DNA from: Rubidibacter lacunae KORDI 51-2 | GTDB taxonomy: Bacteria; Cyanobacteriota; Cyanobacteriia; Cyanobacteriales; Rubidibacteraceae | Reading direction: 5' to 3' | Length of the DNA stretch: 64,000 nt | Assembly: GCF_000473895.1 (NCBI RefSeq) | Contig: NZ_ASSJ01000035.1 | Span: 1 to 64,000, forward strand | Shown: in pieces, positions 28,627 through 37,385 of the stretch | How the letters are laid out: each line of letters starts with the position of its first letter | Numbering within the stretch: position 1 is the first letter of the stretch | The notes under the pieces: model-generated | Told to the model about the DNA's origin: nothing | Database searches by the model: none | What the model saw: the letters and a program-made list of their open reading frames with translations, nothing else | Position numbers and translations under genes: made by a program

Positions 28627-29232
28627 ATGCGAAATCAAACTTCGATTGTAGCCAGCGGTGATGTAACTGGTGCGGACGTAATCGCTCTGAGCGAACTGTT
28701 AATTGGGTGTTTTGACAGTTCGGAGCAAGCCGCTGCCGATCCAGACTTTGCCCTCGTGCGCTACGAGAATTGTGCGCTCGACCTTGTTAACTGCACTACT
28801 GCCGATGCTGATACCCGCTATATCTATGCCGAGCAGACTGCTAACACTCCTACCGTCCAGTTTGCCCGTCGTCGAATTATGCAGGTACGTCCCGCCGCCA
28901 ATGACCGGCAGCTTGAAGTAGCCTTTTACACCCTGGCTGATGAATCTCGGTGGGCAAGTTTCTGTAGTCGTGACGGAGCCAGAAGTCTGATGCCAGAGGA
29001 TCTCGGTCCTTACGAATGCAGTTTATTTTTTCAGTGGTTGGGCGATCGCTTTGCTGGCGGCACGCCTGCAGGCGGTTGTGCCCATCAATATCGCGGCGCG
29101 GCGCGCTTGACGATTGCAGCAGAACTCTCTACTACCGAACTGAACGTGTGGGAGCGTTGGTACGATGCTTCCGGCCGGCAAGTTGCCGGACCGGTTTCCG
29201 GTCCCTATCGCTACAAGCCTGTTAAGAGTTAG
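28627..29232 (+). CDS. CpcT/CpeT-family chromophore lyase
   Basis: The 201-aa protein shares the family blocks RYIYAEQTANTPTVQFARRR, ARRRIMQVRP, YECSLFFQWLGDRFAGGTPA with GGCAHQYRGAARLTIAAELS, and ELNVWERWYDASGRQVAGPV ending GPYRYKP. It is a second member beside CpeT and closer in motifs to CpcT. CpcT attaches phycocyanobilin to phycocyanin beta Cys153, so CpcB at 33 kb is a candidate substrate. It follows the unknown 145-aa gene by four bases. Its stop overlaps the stop of the convergent DUF3598-type gene by four bases. Confidence 0.85.
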   Translation: MRNQTSIVASGDVTGADVIALSELLIGCFDSSEQAAADPDFALVRYENCALDLVNCTTADADTRYIYAEQTANTPTVQFARRRIMQVRPAANDRQLEVAFYTLADESRWASFCSRDGARSLMPEDLGPYECSLFFQWLGDRFAGGTPAGGCAHQYRGAARLTIAAELSTTELNVWERWYDASGRQVAGPVSGPYRYKPVKS

Positions 29233-30062
29233 CAAGCGGCAGTTCGCGTTTCTCGAATCCAGCTCAGATCGATCCATTCGCCGCGCTCTCCATAGCGACG
29301 AACTAAACGTTCTCGGCAATCGGGAGATAAGTGCCAGCCAGCCTCAATGGCGAAGGCTTGTCCGGATTGCAACTTTTGGGGGTAGCCCAGAAATCCGCCA
29401 TCGGGGAGAAGTTGCCAGTTGCGTCCCATGTCGATGGAGCAAATCCGCTGGGGCCCGATCGCTTGCGCAGGTTGCGGTTCGTCCGTATCCAAAATTGCTC
29501 GATCGGGCCAAAACTCCAGTTTGTTCGTACCACTCGACTTGACCTGCAAGGTGTTTTCAAAGTTCTGAGGCGATCGCAAATCGGGGAACAGTCGCACGCC
29601 TATCCCCTGCCAGGTGCCTACAAGGTCGGCGGCTGTCAAAGCCGGACGCTCTGCCGCATCCGATCCCGCTCGTCGTTCGCGGATAACTGTGATGCGGTTG
29701 AAGATGCCGCGCTCGAAGATCGCAACTAAACGCAAGCGGCGATCGCGGGTTGTAAAACCCAACTCACAACCAAACAACCGATCGGGCAGCCATTGAGCCG
29801 GACCTTGCGAAAATGAACCGCTATCGAAAAACAACACGTCCGGGCCCGGGCCGGGAGGCGTAAATTCCATCACAATTTCGCTTGTCGGCTGCCCTTCCGG
29901 CCAGCGCCGCAAAACGAAGTGGACTGCGTTGCGATCGGTCAGTTCTTCCAAGGTGAGGACGCTGGGTGTGTTACTGCGAATCTCCCCAGTTGGCGATAGC
30001 ACGGTAAAAGACCCCTGCCACTCCCCCAAATTTTGGCGCAAACTATCCCATTGTGATGCCAT
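29229..30062 (-). CDS. DUF3598-type calycin-like protein
   Basis: The 277-aa protein opens MASQWDSLRQNLGEWQGSFT, a cyanobacterial DUF3598 signature, and has two similar beta-barrel halves. The second half (about residues 143-277) restarts with ALTAADLVGTWQGIGVRLFP. Each GxW segment is typical of lipocalin-like folds, the same general fold class as the CpcS and CpcT lyases. The function is unknown; related proteins include terpene-cyclising or ligand-binding members in other bacteria. It converges on the CpcT-like lyase with a 4-bp overlap of the stops. Confidence 0.75.
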   Translation of the reverse strand: MASQWDSLRQNLGEWQGSFTVLSPTGEIRSNTPSVLTLEELTDRNAVHFVLRRWPEGQPTSEIVMEFTPPGPGPDVLFFDSGSFSQGPAQWLPDRLFGCELGFTTRDRRLRLVAIFERGIFNRITVIRERRAGSDAAERPALTAADLVGTWQGIGVRLFPDLRSPQNFENTLQVKSSGTNKLEFWPDRAILDTDEPQPAQAIGPQRICSIDMGRNWQLLPDGGFLGYPQKLQSGQAFAIEAGWHLSPDCRERLVRRYGERGEWIDLSWIRETRTAAC

Positions 30063-30331
30063 GGAGCAACGTTTATCTCCTGTGCAGTAACTACCAAGTT
30101 AGCATTCACATTCTCTAGCACTTCTGTTATAGCAGTTCAACTGAGGGGGAAATGTGGACTTGAGTTTTGGCTCGAAGAGTACTCGTGTTTTGGGAAGGCC
30201 AAACACATACCGCAATGAACTCTCAATAGTCTCGAACTTCTCCTACCACTCTATGACGTTCGAATAGAATTCCATAATGCACATATCAAGTGGTAATCTA
30301 GACAACATAGAGCTGGTGCGATCTAGTCAGA

Positions 30332-31687
30332 ATGTGCGTTCGTAAAGATGAGGAAGAAAAGCAAAGTGTCTATGAAGTTGGCAAATCTGAGGAGCGATCG
30401 CTGCATCTGTTACATGAAACACTAAGAAGTATGCAAGGAGAAGCCAGAAAGAATACGAAAGCAATCGAGTCAATTGAGGGAAGAATCCGAGGAGCGCTCC
30501 CGAGCACGGACACAGGGGGATCGCTTCCACAGAAGAAGACACCGAGTGGCCGGACGCGGGTTTTACATATAAATTACTCGCGCGGACAAAGAGATAGTTC
30601 AGCCAAGGCGGAATTGGATCACTTAAGATTTTTTGTAAGAACGGCTGGAGAACTCGGACTAAGACTTGAAATTCTGACCGATACCAAAAGCCGAGAAGAT
30701 GTCGAACGAGAGCTAGCACAACAAGATTACGAGACCCTCGACTCTACGGTATTAGAAAGTCAGGAGCTTGTATCTAAATGGGCAGAGGACAGTGTTGAGT
30801 ACCTCAAGAATGGGCGAGTGGCTGTGCCAAACCACTTTGATGAAGGACTGCTTGAGTGGGCGATGACCGCAGGGAGAAAGCATCGATGGCAGGGAATGAT
30901 CCCCCAAGAGACCCTAGAAAAGGCATTGCAAGAGGACCGTTCTTGGATCCTCTTAGGGGTAAGAGTAAATGCATCCAGGATGGCAGCGATACGGGAGCGA
31001 GTGGAACGAGCAAAGGGAAAAGTAGTAGGTCATATCAGAGCATATATAGAAGGCGGAAATGCAATAGCGGGAGAGGACGCAACGGGAAAGTCAGTAGCTA
31101 TAGTTGGCAAGGACGCAATCGGGGCAACAGCTCATATCTACCGGCTTGACGAGGATGGTGTAAGGCAACTTATATGCGAGGATTTTGGACTGGACAGTAT
31201 CGAGCAAGTCATCTGTGTAGAGCAGCCAGGGAAATTCCATTTAGATATGGGGATGCTTTTTATTGGCAATGGGACTGTTGTATTAAATGACAGTAGCGAG
31301 GCATTTAGAGCAGCAGTGGAAATGGCGGAACTAGTTCCATGTCTGACTACAGAGACAATGGCAGCCAAGCTAAAATTACAATACGAGCTTGAAGAGGAAG
31401 CAGCCAAGGATTTAAAAGCAGCAGGCATCGAGATAAAGCGCAAGAATTTGGAAAGTGGTAGAGTCTATAATTTTTTTAACGGTGAGTTTGTTGAAAGCAA
31501 AAATGGGTTTAAATACTTCATTACAAATGGCGGGCCAAAAGAACAAGAAGAGGAATTTGAGGCTTTAATGACAAGAGAGTGGAAGGTTGTCAGGAAGGTA
31601 ATTTTCAGCCCGAGAGAAGCTGCAAGGAAAAGTCTTCAAGAGTGGGGAGGTGTAGGATGCAGAGTTAAAGGATCTTATGAGTCCTGA
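30332..31687 (+). CDS. deiminase/amidinotransferase-fold protein, compositionally distinct
   Basis: This 451-aa protein has a charged N-terminal coiled-coil region (about 1-50). It then shows the spaced motifs of the guanidine-modifying (pentein) superfamily: KWAEDSVEY (W150, E152, D153), EGGNAI (E240), KFHLDMGM (H303, D305) and, near the end, GGVGCRV with Cys443. Agmatine and peptidylarginine deiminases use W-x-R-D, E-GGx, H-x-D and C in this order; here the Arg of the first motif is Glu. So it may be a hydrolase with altered specificity. Codon use is AT- and purine-rich (AGA, GGA, ATA) unlike its neighbours, a sign of transfer. No operon partner. Assignment by motif only. Confidence 0.65.
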   Translation: MCVRKDEEEKQSVYEVGKSEERSLHLLHETLRSMQGEARKNTKAIESIEGRIRGALPSTDTGGSLPQKKTPSGRTRVLHINYSRGQRDSSAKAELDHLRFFVRTAGELGLRLEILTDTKSREDVERELAQQDYETLDSTVLESQELVSKWAEDSVEYLKNGRVAVPNHFDEGLLEWAMTAGRKHRWQGMIPQETLEKALQEDRSWILLGVRVNASRMAAIRERVERAKGKVVGHIRAYIEGGNAIAGEDATGKSVAIVGKDAIGATAHIYRLDEDGVRQLICEDFGLDSIEQVICVEQPGKFHLDMGMLFIGNGTVVLNDSSEAFRAAVEMAELVPCLTTETMAAKLKLQYELEEEAAKDLKAAGIEIKRKNLESGRVYNFFNGEFVESKNGFKYFITNGGPKEQEEEFEALMTREWKVVRKVIFSPREAARKSLQEWGGVGCRVKGSYES

Positions 31688-32292
31688 ACCCTTGGAACTA
31701 GGAAGAGTATAAGTCTACGGGGGGCATAAGGGCTTCAGCCACTTTAGTCCAAGTTGGCTCAGAGGTTGTTTGGAAAGCAATTCATGGCGAACCTGGGTAC
31801 GAATATTGCCAGCCCCGGTTGATGATGAGTCGGAGCGTTGCTGTGGAGCGCCCCCATTGTCTCCAGAGTAAATTATCCCCGGAGTAGTTGGATGGCTGCT
31901 GAAACTCTTTTCCAGCCACCTCCGATCCCCATAGTGAGGCAATACTATTTTCCTATCAAAGCTGATTCAGAAGTGGCTTTTTGCCGGTTTTATCCCTAGG
32001 GCGGTGGTGAATTCGGTGCTGATGGCTGCGCAACGCCTCACCGGTTGCCAGCGATCATCGGTGGTGACGACGCAGTTGACTATCACGGATTCGATGCACA
32101 TACAAGACGTGCAGGATACCCGCAACAAATAGTCATTACTTCTCGGTAGTACACCTTGTGAAACGTGGTGTGAGACAGAGCAAGAACTACTAACCCATTC
32201 CCCGGATAAAGGAACGTCCTGAAGGAGTCTTACCTTCATAGAGCTAAGCTGGGTTGTTAATCAATGTCGGGGGCTGCAAGCTAAGATATTTA
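31688..32292. other. intergenic region with unassigned broken frames
   Basis: Two minus-strand frames (31715-31942 and 31967-32239) have protein-like composition, one ending DRWQPVRRCAAISTEFTTAL followed by GIKPAKSHF, and may be pieces of one decayed gene. I could not assign a family. The segment sits between the compositionally distinct gene and the MITE, a setting in which mobile-element debris is likely. Confidence 0.35.
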
Positions 32293-32502
32293 GGGCTTGC
32301 CGAAAAAGGCTGGAATCCCTGCAATAAAAGGATCTCAGCGTTTTCTATGCCAGAGAAGTGCAAGGTTATAGGCACCAGAGCCTCAAAACCCTTGCACTTG
32401 GGCCGAGAATCCGAGGCAAAAAGCTGGGGCTAGATGGTAAAAGCCAGATTCCATAAGCTCTCTGCCTCCTAAATTCGTTTTGTGGACTTTTTCAGCAAAC
32501 CC
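32293..32502. mobile_element. 210-bp MITE-like element, copy B
   Basis: This is a full copy, inverted relative to that at 84-293 and of identical length. Ends are GGGCTTGCCGAAAAAG (32293-32308) and CTTTTTCAGCAAACCC (32487-32502). It is bordered by a perfect 6-bp duplication TATTTA (32287-32292 and 32503-32508), direct evidence of a transposition event. The two copies differ at scattered positions, so insertions are not recent duplicates of one another. No coding capacity. Confidence 0.88.
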
Positions 32503-32508
32503 TATTTA

Positions 32509-33040
32509 GCCTTGCAACCGGATCGGAAGGTTGCCTGGGGAATTGTATTGGAAGGTTACAGAAGTTGAAGCCTTGGTCGATCTAGAGGCCGTTGTGTGTA
32601 GTTCGATGGCAGCTAGACAATAGCGGTGGCAATGAAGATTAACTTGCTTACTGCCCGGGTCTGTACGCCCCGCCAACACTAGCTTGGCGATGTTCGGCAA
32701 CCTGCAGGCTTCCACCGTAGGTTTGCTTGAATGGCGACCGTTGCAGTTCGTAACACTATTGCTCGCGGGAACGGTGTATAGGTGTATAAAGATTCCCATG
32801 GGGGTTTACAAACCAACATGAAGGCTGGCATTAGTCCCGCATTTAGGGGGGCTATGTCCCTTTTCTCAGGGTTCATGTTGCTCTCCTCAGAATTCTTTCG
32901 GCGATCGCGCTGAGTGGAGGCGAGGGAAATGAAGAGAGCACTTGCTGAGGAGGTTTGTTTGCTTAGCGCGCTGTGCGAGCAGTTTGCCTGCGGGCGCGTA
33001 CCGAATGTTCCGCTAGTTACCTATTAGGAGTTTCGAGTCA
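32509..33040 (+). promoter_or_regulatory. cpcBA upstream region
   Basis: About 530 bases with no gene precede cpcB. TTAGGAG (33025-33031) provides a strong ribosome site ten bases before the cpcB ATG. The promoter of the phycocyanin operon should lie here, probably with a long leader. The MITE forms its upstream border, so its insertion may affect control. Confidence 0.5.
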
Positions 33041-33559
33041 ATGTTTGACGCATTTACCCGAGTAGTTTCCCAGGCCGATGCTCGCGGCGAGTTTCTCAGC
33101 GACAGCCAGCTCGACGCTCTGGAAGCAATGGTGAAGGAGAGCAACAAGCGTCACGACGCCGTCAACCGCGTGACCAGCAATTCGTCGAAAATCGTGACTG
33201 ATGCTGCTCGCGAGCTTTTTGCCGACCAGCCCCAACTGGTGCAACCGGGTGGCAACGCTTACACCAACCGTCGCATGTCAGCTTGCCTGCGCGATATGGA
33301 AATCATCCTGCGTTACGTCACCTACGCCCTGCTGGCTGGCGACGCGAGCGTTCTGGAAGATCGCTGCCTCAACGGGCTGCGCGAGACCTACCAAGCGCTG
33401 GGTACCCCTGGTTCCTCTGTCGCAGTCGGCGTCCAAAAAATGAAGGACGCTGCTATTCGTCTCGTCAACGATCCGAGCGGGATCACTCAGGGTGACTGCA
33501 GCCAAATTGTTTCCGAGCTGTCCAGCTACTTCGATCGCGCTTCTGCTGCGGTTGCGTAG
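33041..33559 (+). CDS. cpcB: CpcB, phycocyanin beta subunit
   Basis: The 172-aa protein has Cys82 ([12 protein letters not shown]) and Cys153 ([11 protein letters not shown]), the two beta-subunit bilin sites, and Asn72 in GGNAYTNRR for methylation. The opening [20 protein letters not shown] is typical of phycocyanin beta. In R-phycocyanins Cys153 carries phycoerythrobilin while Cys82 carries phycocyanobilin. The sequence alone does not decide which bilins are bound here. First gene of the phycocyanin operon. Confidence 0.97.
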   Translation: MFDAFTRVVSQADARGEFLSDSQLDALEAMVKESNKRHDAVNRVTSNSSKIVTDAARELFADQPQLVQPGGNAYTNRRMSACLRDMEIILRYVTYALLAGDASVLEDRCLNGLRETYQALGTPGSSVAVGVQKMKDAAIRLVNDPSGITQGDCSQIVSELSSYFDRASAAVA

Positions 33560-33582
33560 AAAACCCAACCACCGAGACCACT

Positions 33583-33617
33583 GGTATCGCCTCAAGATAC
33601 CGTCTGCCCTTCGGGCA
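33583..33617 (+). promoter_or_regulatory. two hairpins between cpcB and cpcA
   Basis: GGTATC (33583-33588) and GATACC (33596-33601) form one stem; TGCCC (33605-33609) and GGGCA (33613-33617) form a second with a three-base TTC loop. They fill the 86-bp gap between the two phycocyanin genes ahead of the cpcA ribosome site (AGGATGAGACGAAGAG). They could stabilise or process the message. Confidence 0.55.
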
Positions 33618-33645
33618 ACTGCACTTTTAGGATGAGACGAAGAGA

Positions 33646-34134
33646 ATGAAAACCCCGATTACGGAAGCCATCTCTGCTGCTGACAACCAAGGTCGCTTTC
33701 TGAGCACCACCGAGCTGCAAGCAGCAAATGGCCGTTACGAGCGCGCTGCTGCAGGTATGCAGGCTGCCCGTACCCTGACTCAGAAGTCCAGCGCTCTGAT
33801 TAGCGGCGCGGCGAACGCAGTGTACCAGAAGTTCCCGTACACTGTTCAGATGCAGGGTTCCCAGTATGCTTCCGACCAGCGCGGCAAGGACAAGTGCACG
33901 CGCGACATCAGTCACTACCTACGCATGGTGACCTACTGCTTGATTGCTGGTGGCACTGGCCCGATGGACGAGTATCTGGTTGCAGGTCTGGACGAGATGA
34001 ACCGCTCGTTCGAGCTGTCCCCGAGCTGGTACATCGAAGCGCTCAAGTATATCAAACTCAATCACGGTTTGAGCGGTCAAGCGGCAACTGAGGCTAACAC
34101 CTACATCGACTACGCGGTTAATGCCCTGAGCTAA
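33646..34134 (+). CDS. cpcA: CpcA, phycocyanin alpha subunit
   Basis: The 162-aa protein has one bilin site, Cys84 ([15 protein letters not shown]). The typical phycocyanin alpha segments [40 protein letters not shown] and [16 protein letters not shown] are present. The fused lyase with an isomerase motif downstream (35098-36531) is the likely enzyme for Cys84. If so, the bilin here would be phycourobilin or phycoviolobilin rather than phycocyanobilin, as in R-phycocyanin V or phycoerythrocyanin. Sequence similarity favours phycocyanin rather than PecA. Confidence 0.96.
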   Translation: MKTPITEAISAADNQGRFLSTTELQAANGRYERAAAGMQAARTLTQKSSALISGAANAVYQKFPYTVQMQGSQYASDQRGKDKCTRDISHYLRMVTYCLIAGGTGPMDEYLVAGLDEMNRSFELSPSWYIEALKYIKLNHGLSGQAATEANTYIDYAVNALS

Positions 34135-34457
34135 TCGCGTTTGCGCATGCCCGGGAAGACCGAGCGAATGATGGCTAAGGCTAGCGTTTGTAGGCTCTTT
34201 CTGGGCATTGGCTTTCGATTGGCTTGGATGCACGAGGATTAATTGAGATGCGCTCGATAGAAATTGCAATAACTCCAACAGAGACTGCGTTGTAGTGAAA
34301 AGTTTGCCATATGCATCTGGCATAGGCATGCTCCGATATTTAGAGGATTGCCCGCCTACTAAGCAAATTCAAGTGCTTGATGGAAAAGGCAGTCGCTTTC
34401 TTTAGGTCTAAACGGAGCAGTTGTTAGGTCAATGCATTAGTGTTTAGGAGCACAGAA
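34135..34457. other. gap between cpcA and cpcD
   Basis: No gene in about 320 bases. An imperfect inverted repeat (TGCCCGGGAAGA at 34148-34159 and TCTTTCTGGGCA at 34196-34207) could form a weak hairpin after cpcA. CpcD has its own good ribosome site (TTTAGGAGCACAGAA) just before ATG 34458. Confidence 0.4.
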
Positions 34458-34709
34458 ATGAACGGGCAATCAGCGTTAAGCAGAACATCAGAAACAACTG
34501 GCGCGCGCATGTACCGAATTGAAGTACAGGGCATGAGTAAGAGCGGCCAAATGGGCCCCAACGCTCCCATCCGCAAGAGCGGCAGTATTTTCATCGCCGT
34601 ACCTTACAAGCGCATGAGCGAAGAAGTGCAGCATATTATTCGCGCGGGCGGGAAAATCGCTAGTATTGCACCTCTTACGAGTGATGCTAACAACAATCAC
34701 GGCGAATAG
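34458..34709 (+). CDS. cpcD: CpcD-type small rod-capping linker
   Basis: The 83-aa protein consists of a single CpcD domain: MYRIEVQGMSKSGQMGPNAP (about residues 16-35), SGSIFIAVPYKRMSEEVQHI and GGKIASIAPL. This is the usual size for CpcD, the 9-kDa linker that caps the end of phycobilisome rods. The start at 34458 (MNGQSALSRTS) has AGGAG seven bases upstream; the frame opens six codons earlier. A CpeC-like linker tail is excluded because no rod-linker domain precedes it. Confidence 0.9.
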   Translation: MNGQSALSRTSETTGARMYRIEVQGMSKSGQMGPNAPIRKSGSIFIAVPYKRMSEEVQHIIRAGGKIASIAPLTSDANNNHGE

Positions 34710-34855
34710 AGTAGCTGGAAACATTGTTCCAGGAGCGTACTCGCGTTCCTGGGTACAAAACATATCCACGACAAGGCATTAAGCTGGACTTTTTCCATCT
34801 TGGAGAAGTTCTCAAGCGAAGCCTCTCAAATCCTTGAGATCTAAATGAATGAGTC

Positions 34856-34878
34856 AAAGTCGAGCTAAGCTCGACTTT
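34856..34878. promoter_or_regulatory. 23-bp near-perfect palindrome between cpcD and the lyase-isomerase gene
   Basis: AAAGTCGAGCT and AGCTCGACTTT are separated by one base. On the plus strand it is followed by GTCCG rather than a U-run. It could be a terminator-like stem for the cpcBAD message (T-rich descending arm CTTTG) or a protein-binding site. It sits in a 388-base gap without genes. Confidence 0.55.
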
Positions 34879-35097
34879 GTCCGTGTGGGTACGACCTATG
34901 CTATTGAGGTCAGACTCATTGTGGGGCAAGCTCTCTAGGTTTTCGAATGCCGTGTTGCATTATTGACATAGATATGATCGAACTGAAGTCTCTAAAGGTC
35001 TTTAAATCTCGTTTGAGACCCAACGGATTTGGGTGAAATTGCACTTAGAATTGCCTGGGCACTAACATCATTACTTAAGAAGTTCTCAGAGAAGATA

Positions 35098-36531
35098 ATG
35101 ACGGAAGAAATTGTTGTTCGCCCCCCGCAGCCAATATGTTCTGCAGAGACTGCAATTGCTGCCTTGAGCAGCGAGGACGATGGGATTCGCTACTATGCTG
35201 CCTGGTGGTTGGGTAAGCATCGAGTTCAAGATGCCTGTGAGGCTCTTTGCGAAGCCCTCAAGGACGAGCGAGACCGGACTGCTTTAGGTGGTTACCCCCT
35301 TCGTCGTCAAGCAGCCCGTTCTCTAGGCTTATTGAAAAACTCCTTGGCAGTTCCTGCTTTGATTGAAGTTTTAGAATGCCCGGATCTCAGGCTTCAAGAG
35401 GCAGCCATTCATGCTTTAGCTACTATTGAAGATCGCGCAGCCATCCCTGGGCTTCTGGCACTTTTCGACTTGGAAGGGGAAATTGCAGCTGAAGCCTTGC
35501 TGGAAGCATTGGCTACTTTCGAAGTCTGGGAGGCACGACTCCAGGTCGAGAAGTTTTACAGCCATCCCTCGGAGCGCGTGCAGTGCGCGGCAGCTCGCTA
35601 TCTGTATGCCCTTACGCGGGAGTCAACTTATCTTCAGAAGCTCTTACAGACACTCGAACACGAAAACCATTTCCTGCGCTGGGCTGCTACATTCGACCTT
35701 GGAGGGCTGGGATTGTTGGAAGTTGCTCCAGCTTTAATCAAGGCATTCGTTCCGAATAGTATTAAGTTACTGAATCTCAAGCGAATCCTGGAAAGGCTTT
35801 TGCAAAACGAGGCGATCGCCGAGGTTCAACGCCAGAAAGAGTCTGACTTTTTGTTTGACTCAATAGATGGTTTACTGATTGAATTAGAATCTTCTACAAG
35901 AAACGCTCTTGATGCTAGTACTCGTCTAGAGGTGTCAGAGGAATCTATACGAGAAATGAGAAGTCTCGAAGCTTTAGTCATCGCTCAGCAGGATGAAACG
36001 GGTGGGACTCAAGATGAGTCAGTAAGTCCGGTGGCAGCTTTGATCGCAGCACTGAGATCAAAGCATCCTAAAGTAAGAGCAGCTGCAATTGATGGATTGG
36101 TGGAACTTGCCCCTGCTACAGTTAAACCCTTAATCGAAGCCTATGAGTCAAGCAACGATCATGGATACCAGGCTTGTTTAATTCAGGCAATTGCCCGTAT
36201 TGGCGACCCGAGAGCACTGGAGCTTTTGCAAGATGTTGTTGGGGTCGAAATCGCAAATCACTGTCAGGGGAATGTTCGTCGGGTAGCAGCCTTGGGTCTA
36301 GGCAGAATAGGACGCCAAGCTCCTGGATCCAAGGCAAGTCAGCTAGCTTTGAAAAAGCTCGACTGGGCATTGCGGATGCCTGAAGATTGGGCGCTACGGT
36401 ACAGTGCTGCAGTATCCCTAGAAGAAATCGGGAGCACCGAGTCCATGTTTGTTTTGCAGACGGCCGCCAATTCTGAGATAGATCTGGTGGTTCAAACCAG
36501 AATCGCACGCGCTTTAGCAGCAATTTTGTAG
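35098..36531 (+). CDS. rpcG: fused E/F-type bilin lyase-isomerase (RpcG/PecEF type)
   Basis: The protein is 477 aa from ATG 35098 (MTEEIVVRPPQPICSAE). Residues about 14-265 resemble the E subunit (CpcE/PecE), with YYAAWWLG at 32-39 and GGYPLRRQAARSLGLLKNSL. A linker (about 265-305) leads to an F-like part (305-477) with HEAT repeats. That part contains ANHCQGNVRRVAALGLGRIG; NHCQGN is at 387-392 (36256-36273). This motif is known to be needed for isomerisation in PecF and is kept in RpcG but absent from CpcF. RpcG attaches phycoerythrobilin to phycocyanin alpha Cys84 and converts it to phycourobilin; PecE/F makes phycoviolobilin. Order cpcB-cpcA-(cpcD)-fusion matches marine rpcB-rpcA-rpcG. Which product forms is not decided by sequence. 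Confidence 0.85.
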   Translation: MTEEIVVRPPQPICSAETAIAALSSEDDGIRYYAAWWLGKHRVQDACEALCEALKDERDRTALGGYPLRRQAARSLGLLKNSLAVPALIEVLECPDLRLQEAAIHALATIEDRAAIPGLLALFDLEGEIAAEALLEALATFEVWEARLQVEKFYSHPSERVQCAAARYLYALTRESTYLQKLLQTLEHENHFLRWAATFDLGGLGLLEVAPALIKAFVPNSIKLLNLKRILERLLQNEAIAEVQRQKESDFLFDSIDGLLIELESSTRNALDASTRLEVSEESIREMRSLEALVIAQQDETGGTQDESVSPVAALIAALRSKHPKVRAAAIDGLVELAPATVKPLIEAYESSNDHGYQACLIQAIARIGDPRALELLQDVVGVEIANHCQGNVRRVAALGLGRIGRQAPGSKASQLALKKLDWALRMPEDWALRYSAAVSLEEIGSTESMFVLQTAANSEIDLVVQTRIARALAAIL

Positions 36532-36803
36532 ATAATTTCCATAAACTTGCAAGGATGATTGAGTCAGCACTTCAACGCGCGATCCGCAATTTGGAGTGGG
36601 TAGTTTCCTATCTTGCTGAAGTTGGACTGCCAGCACTCGGCTCAGTCCACAACGACTTCTGTAACCCTAGTCAGTTCAGTAATGATTTCAATACACCCGT
36701 CATTGCAAGGTTTCAGACTGTTGCAGACAGCGATTGCGGGGTTGCAATCCGCTAGCGATCTCCGCTGCGACCCCCAGAGCATCCTGGCACCGAGCGACCT
36801 CTC

Positions 36804-37385
36804 GTGACTGCCGAGAAAACCCGACTGCGCCGCCAATTTCTTGCTGCCCGCCGCGCCCGTTCTGCCTCCGACTGGCGGGATCGCAGCAATCGACTTTGCG
36901 CACACCTTCAGGCATCGGAGCACTTCCAAACCGCCCGTGTCGTCCTATCTTACTTTAGTTATCTGGGCGAGCCCGACCTTTCACCGCTTCTAGCCGACAG
37001 AAGGCGACACTGGGCATTTCCGCGTTGTGTCGGCGCATCGCTGGCGTGGCATTACTGGCAACCGGGTGAGCCCCTTGTCGCTAATGCCGTAGGCATTAGC
37101 GAACCATCCGCCTGCGCCCCGCTCTGTATACCCTCCCAAGCAGATCTCCTAATTGTTCCAGCTTTAGCCTGCGACACGCGAGGCTATCGACTCGGATATG
37201 GGGGCGGGTTTTACGATCGCCTGTTAGCCCAACCCGCTTGGCAGAGCAAGGTGGCAATCGCAGCAATCTTTACCGACGCAATCGTTCCAGAACTACCGGT
37301 CGATGCATGGGATCGACTGCTGTCCGGTATTTGCACTGAGGACGGACTCAGCTTGAGACCATTCGGACAACAGGAGCCGAGTTGA
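36804..37385 (+). CDS. 5-formyltetrahydrofolate cyclo-ligase
   Basis: The 193-aa enzyme starts at GTG 36804 (TAEKTRLRRQFLAARRARSA). It has the ATP/folate-binding features LIVPALACDTRGYRLGYGGG and GFYDRLL at about 134-155. It converts 5-formyl-THF to 5,10-methenyl-THF with ATP in one-carbon metabolism. It has no clear link to phycobilisomes; the gap to the lyase gene is 272 bases. Family member sizes are about 180-200 aa, so it is complete. Confidence 0.9.
   Translation: MTAEKTRLRRQFLAARRARSASDWRDRSNRLCAHLQASEHFQTARVVLSYFSYLGEPDLSPLLADRRRHWAFPRCVGASLAWHYWQPGEPLVANAVGISEPSACAPLCIPSQADLLIVPALACDTRGYRLGYGGGFYDRLLAQPAWQSKVAIAAIFTDAIVPELPVDAWDRLLSGICTEDGLSLRPFGQQEPS

Noticed and set aside
31715-32239. 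Two minus-strand frames with protein-like composition
   Set aside because: They may be transposase debris but no motif could be assigned, so no gene is called.
35098-36531. Ordinary CpcE-CpcF fusion without isomerase activity
   Set aside because: The NHCQGN motif in the F-like half points to a lyase-isomerase; kept only as the alternative to be tested.
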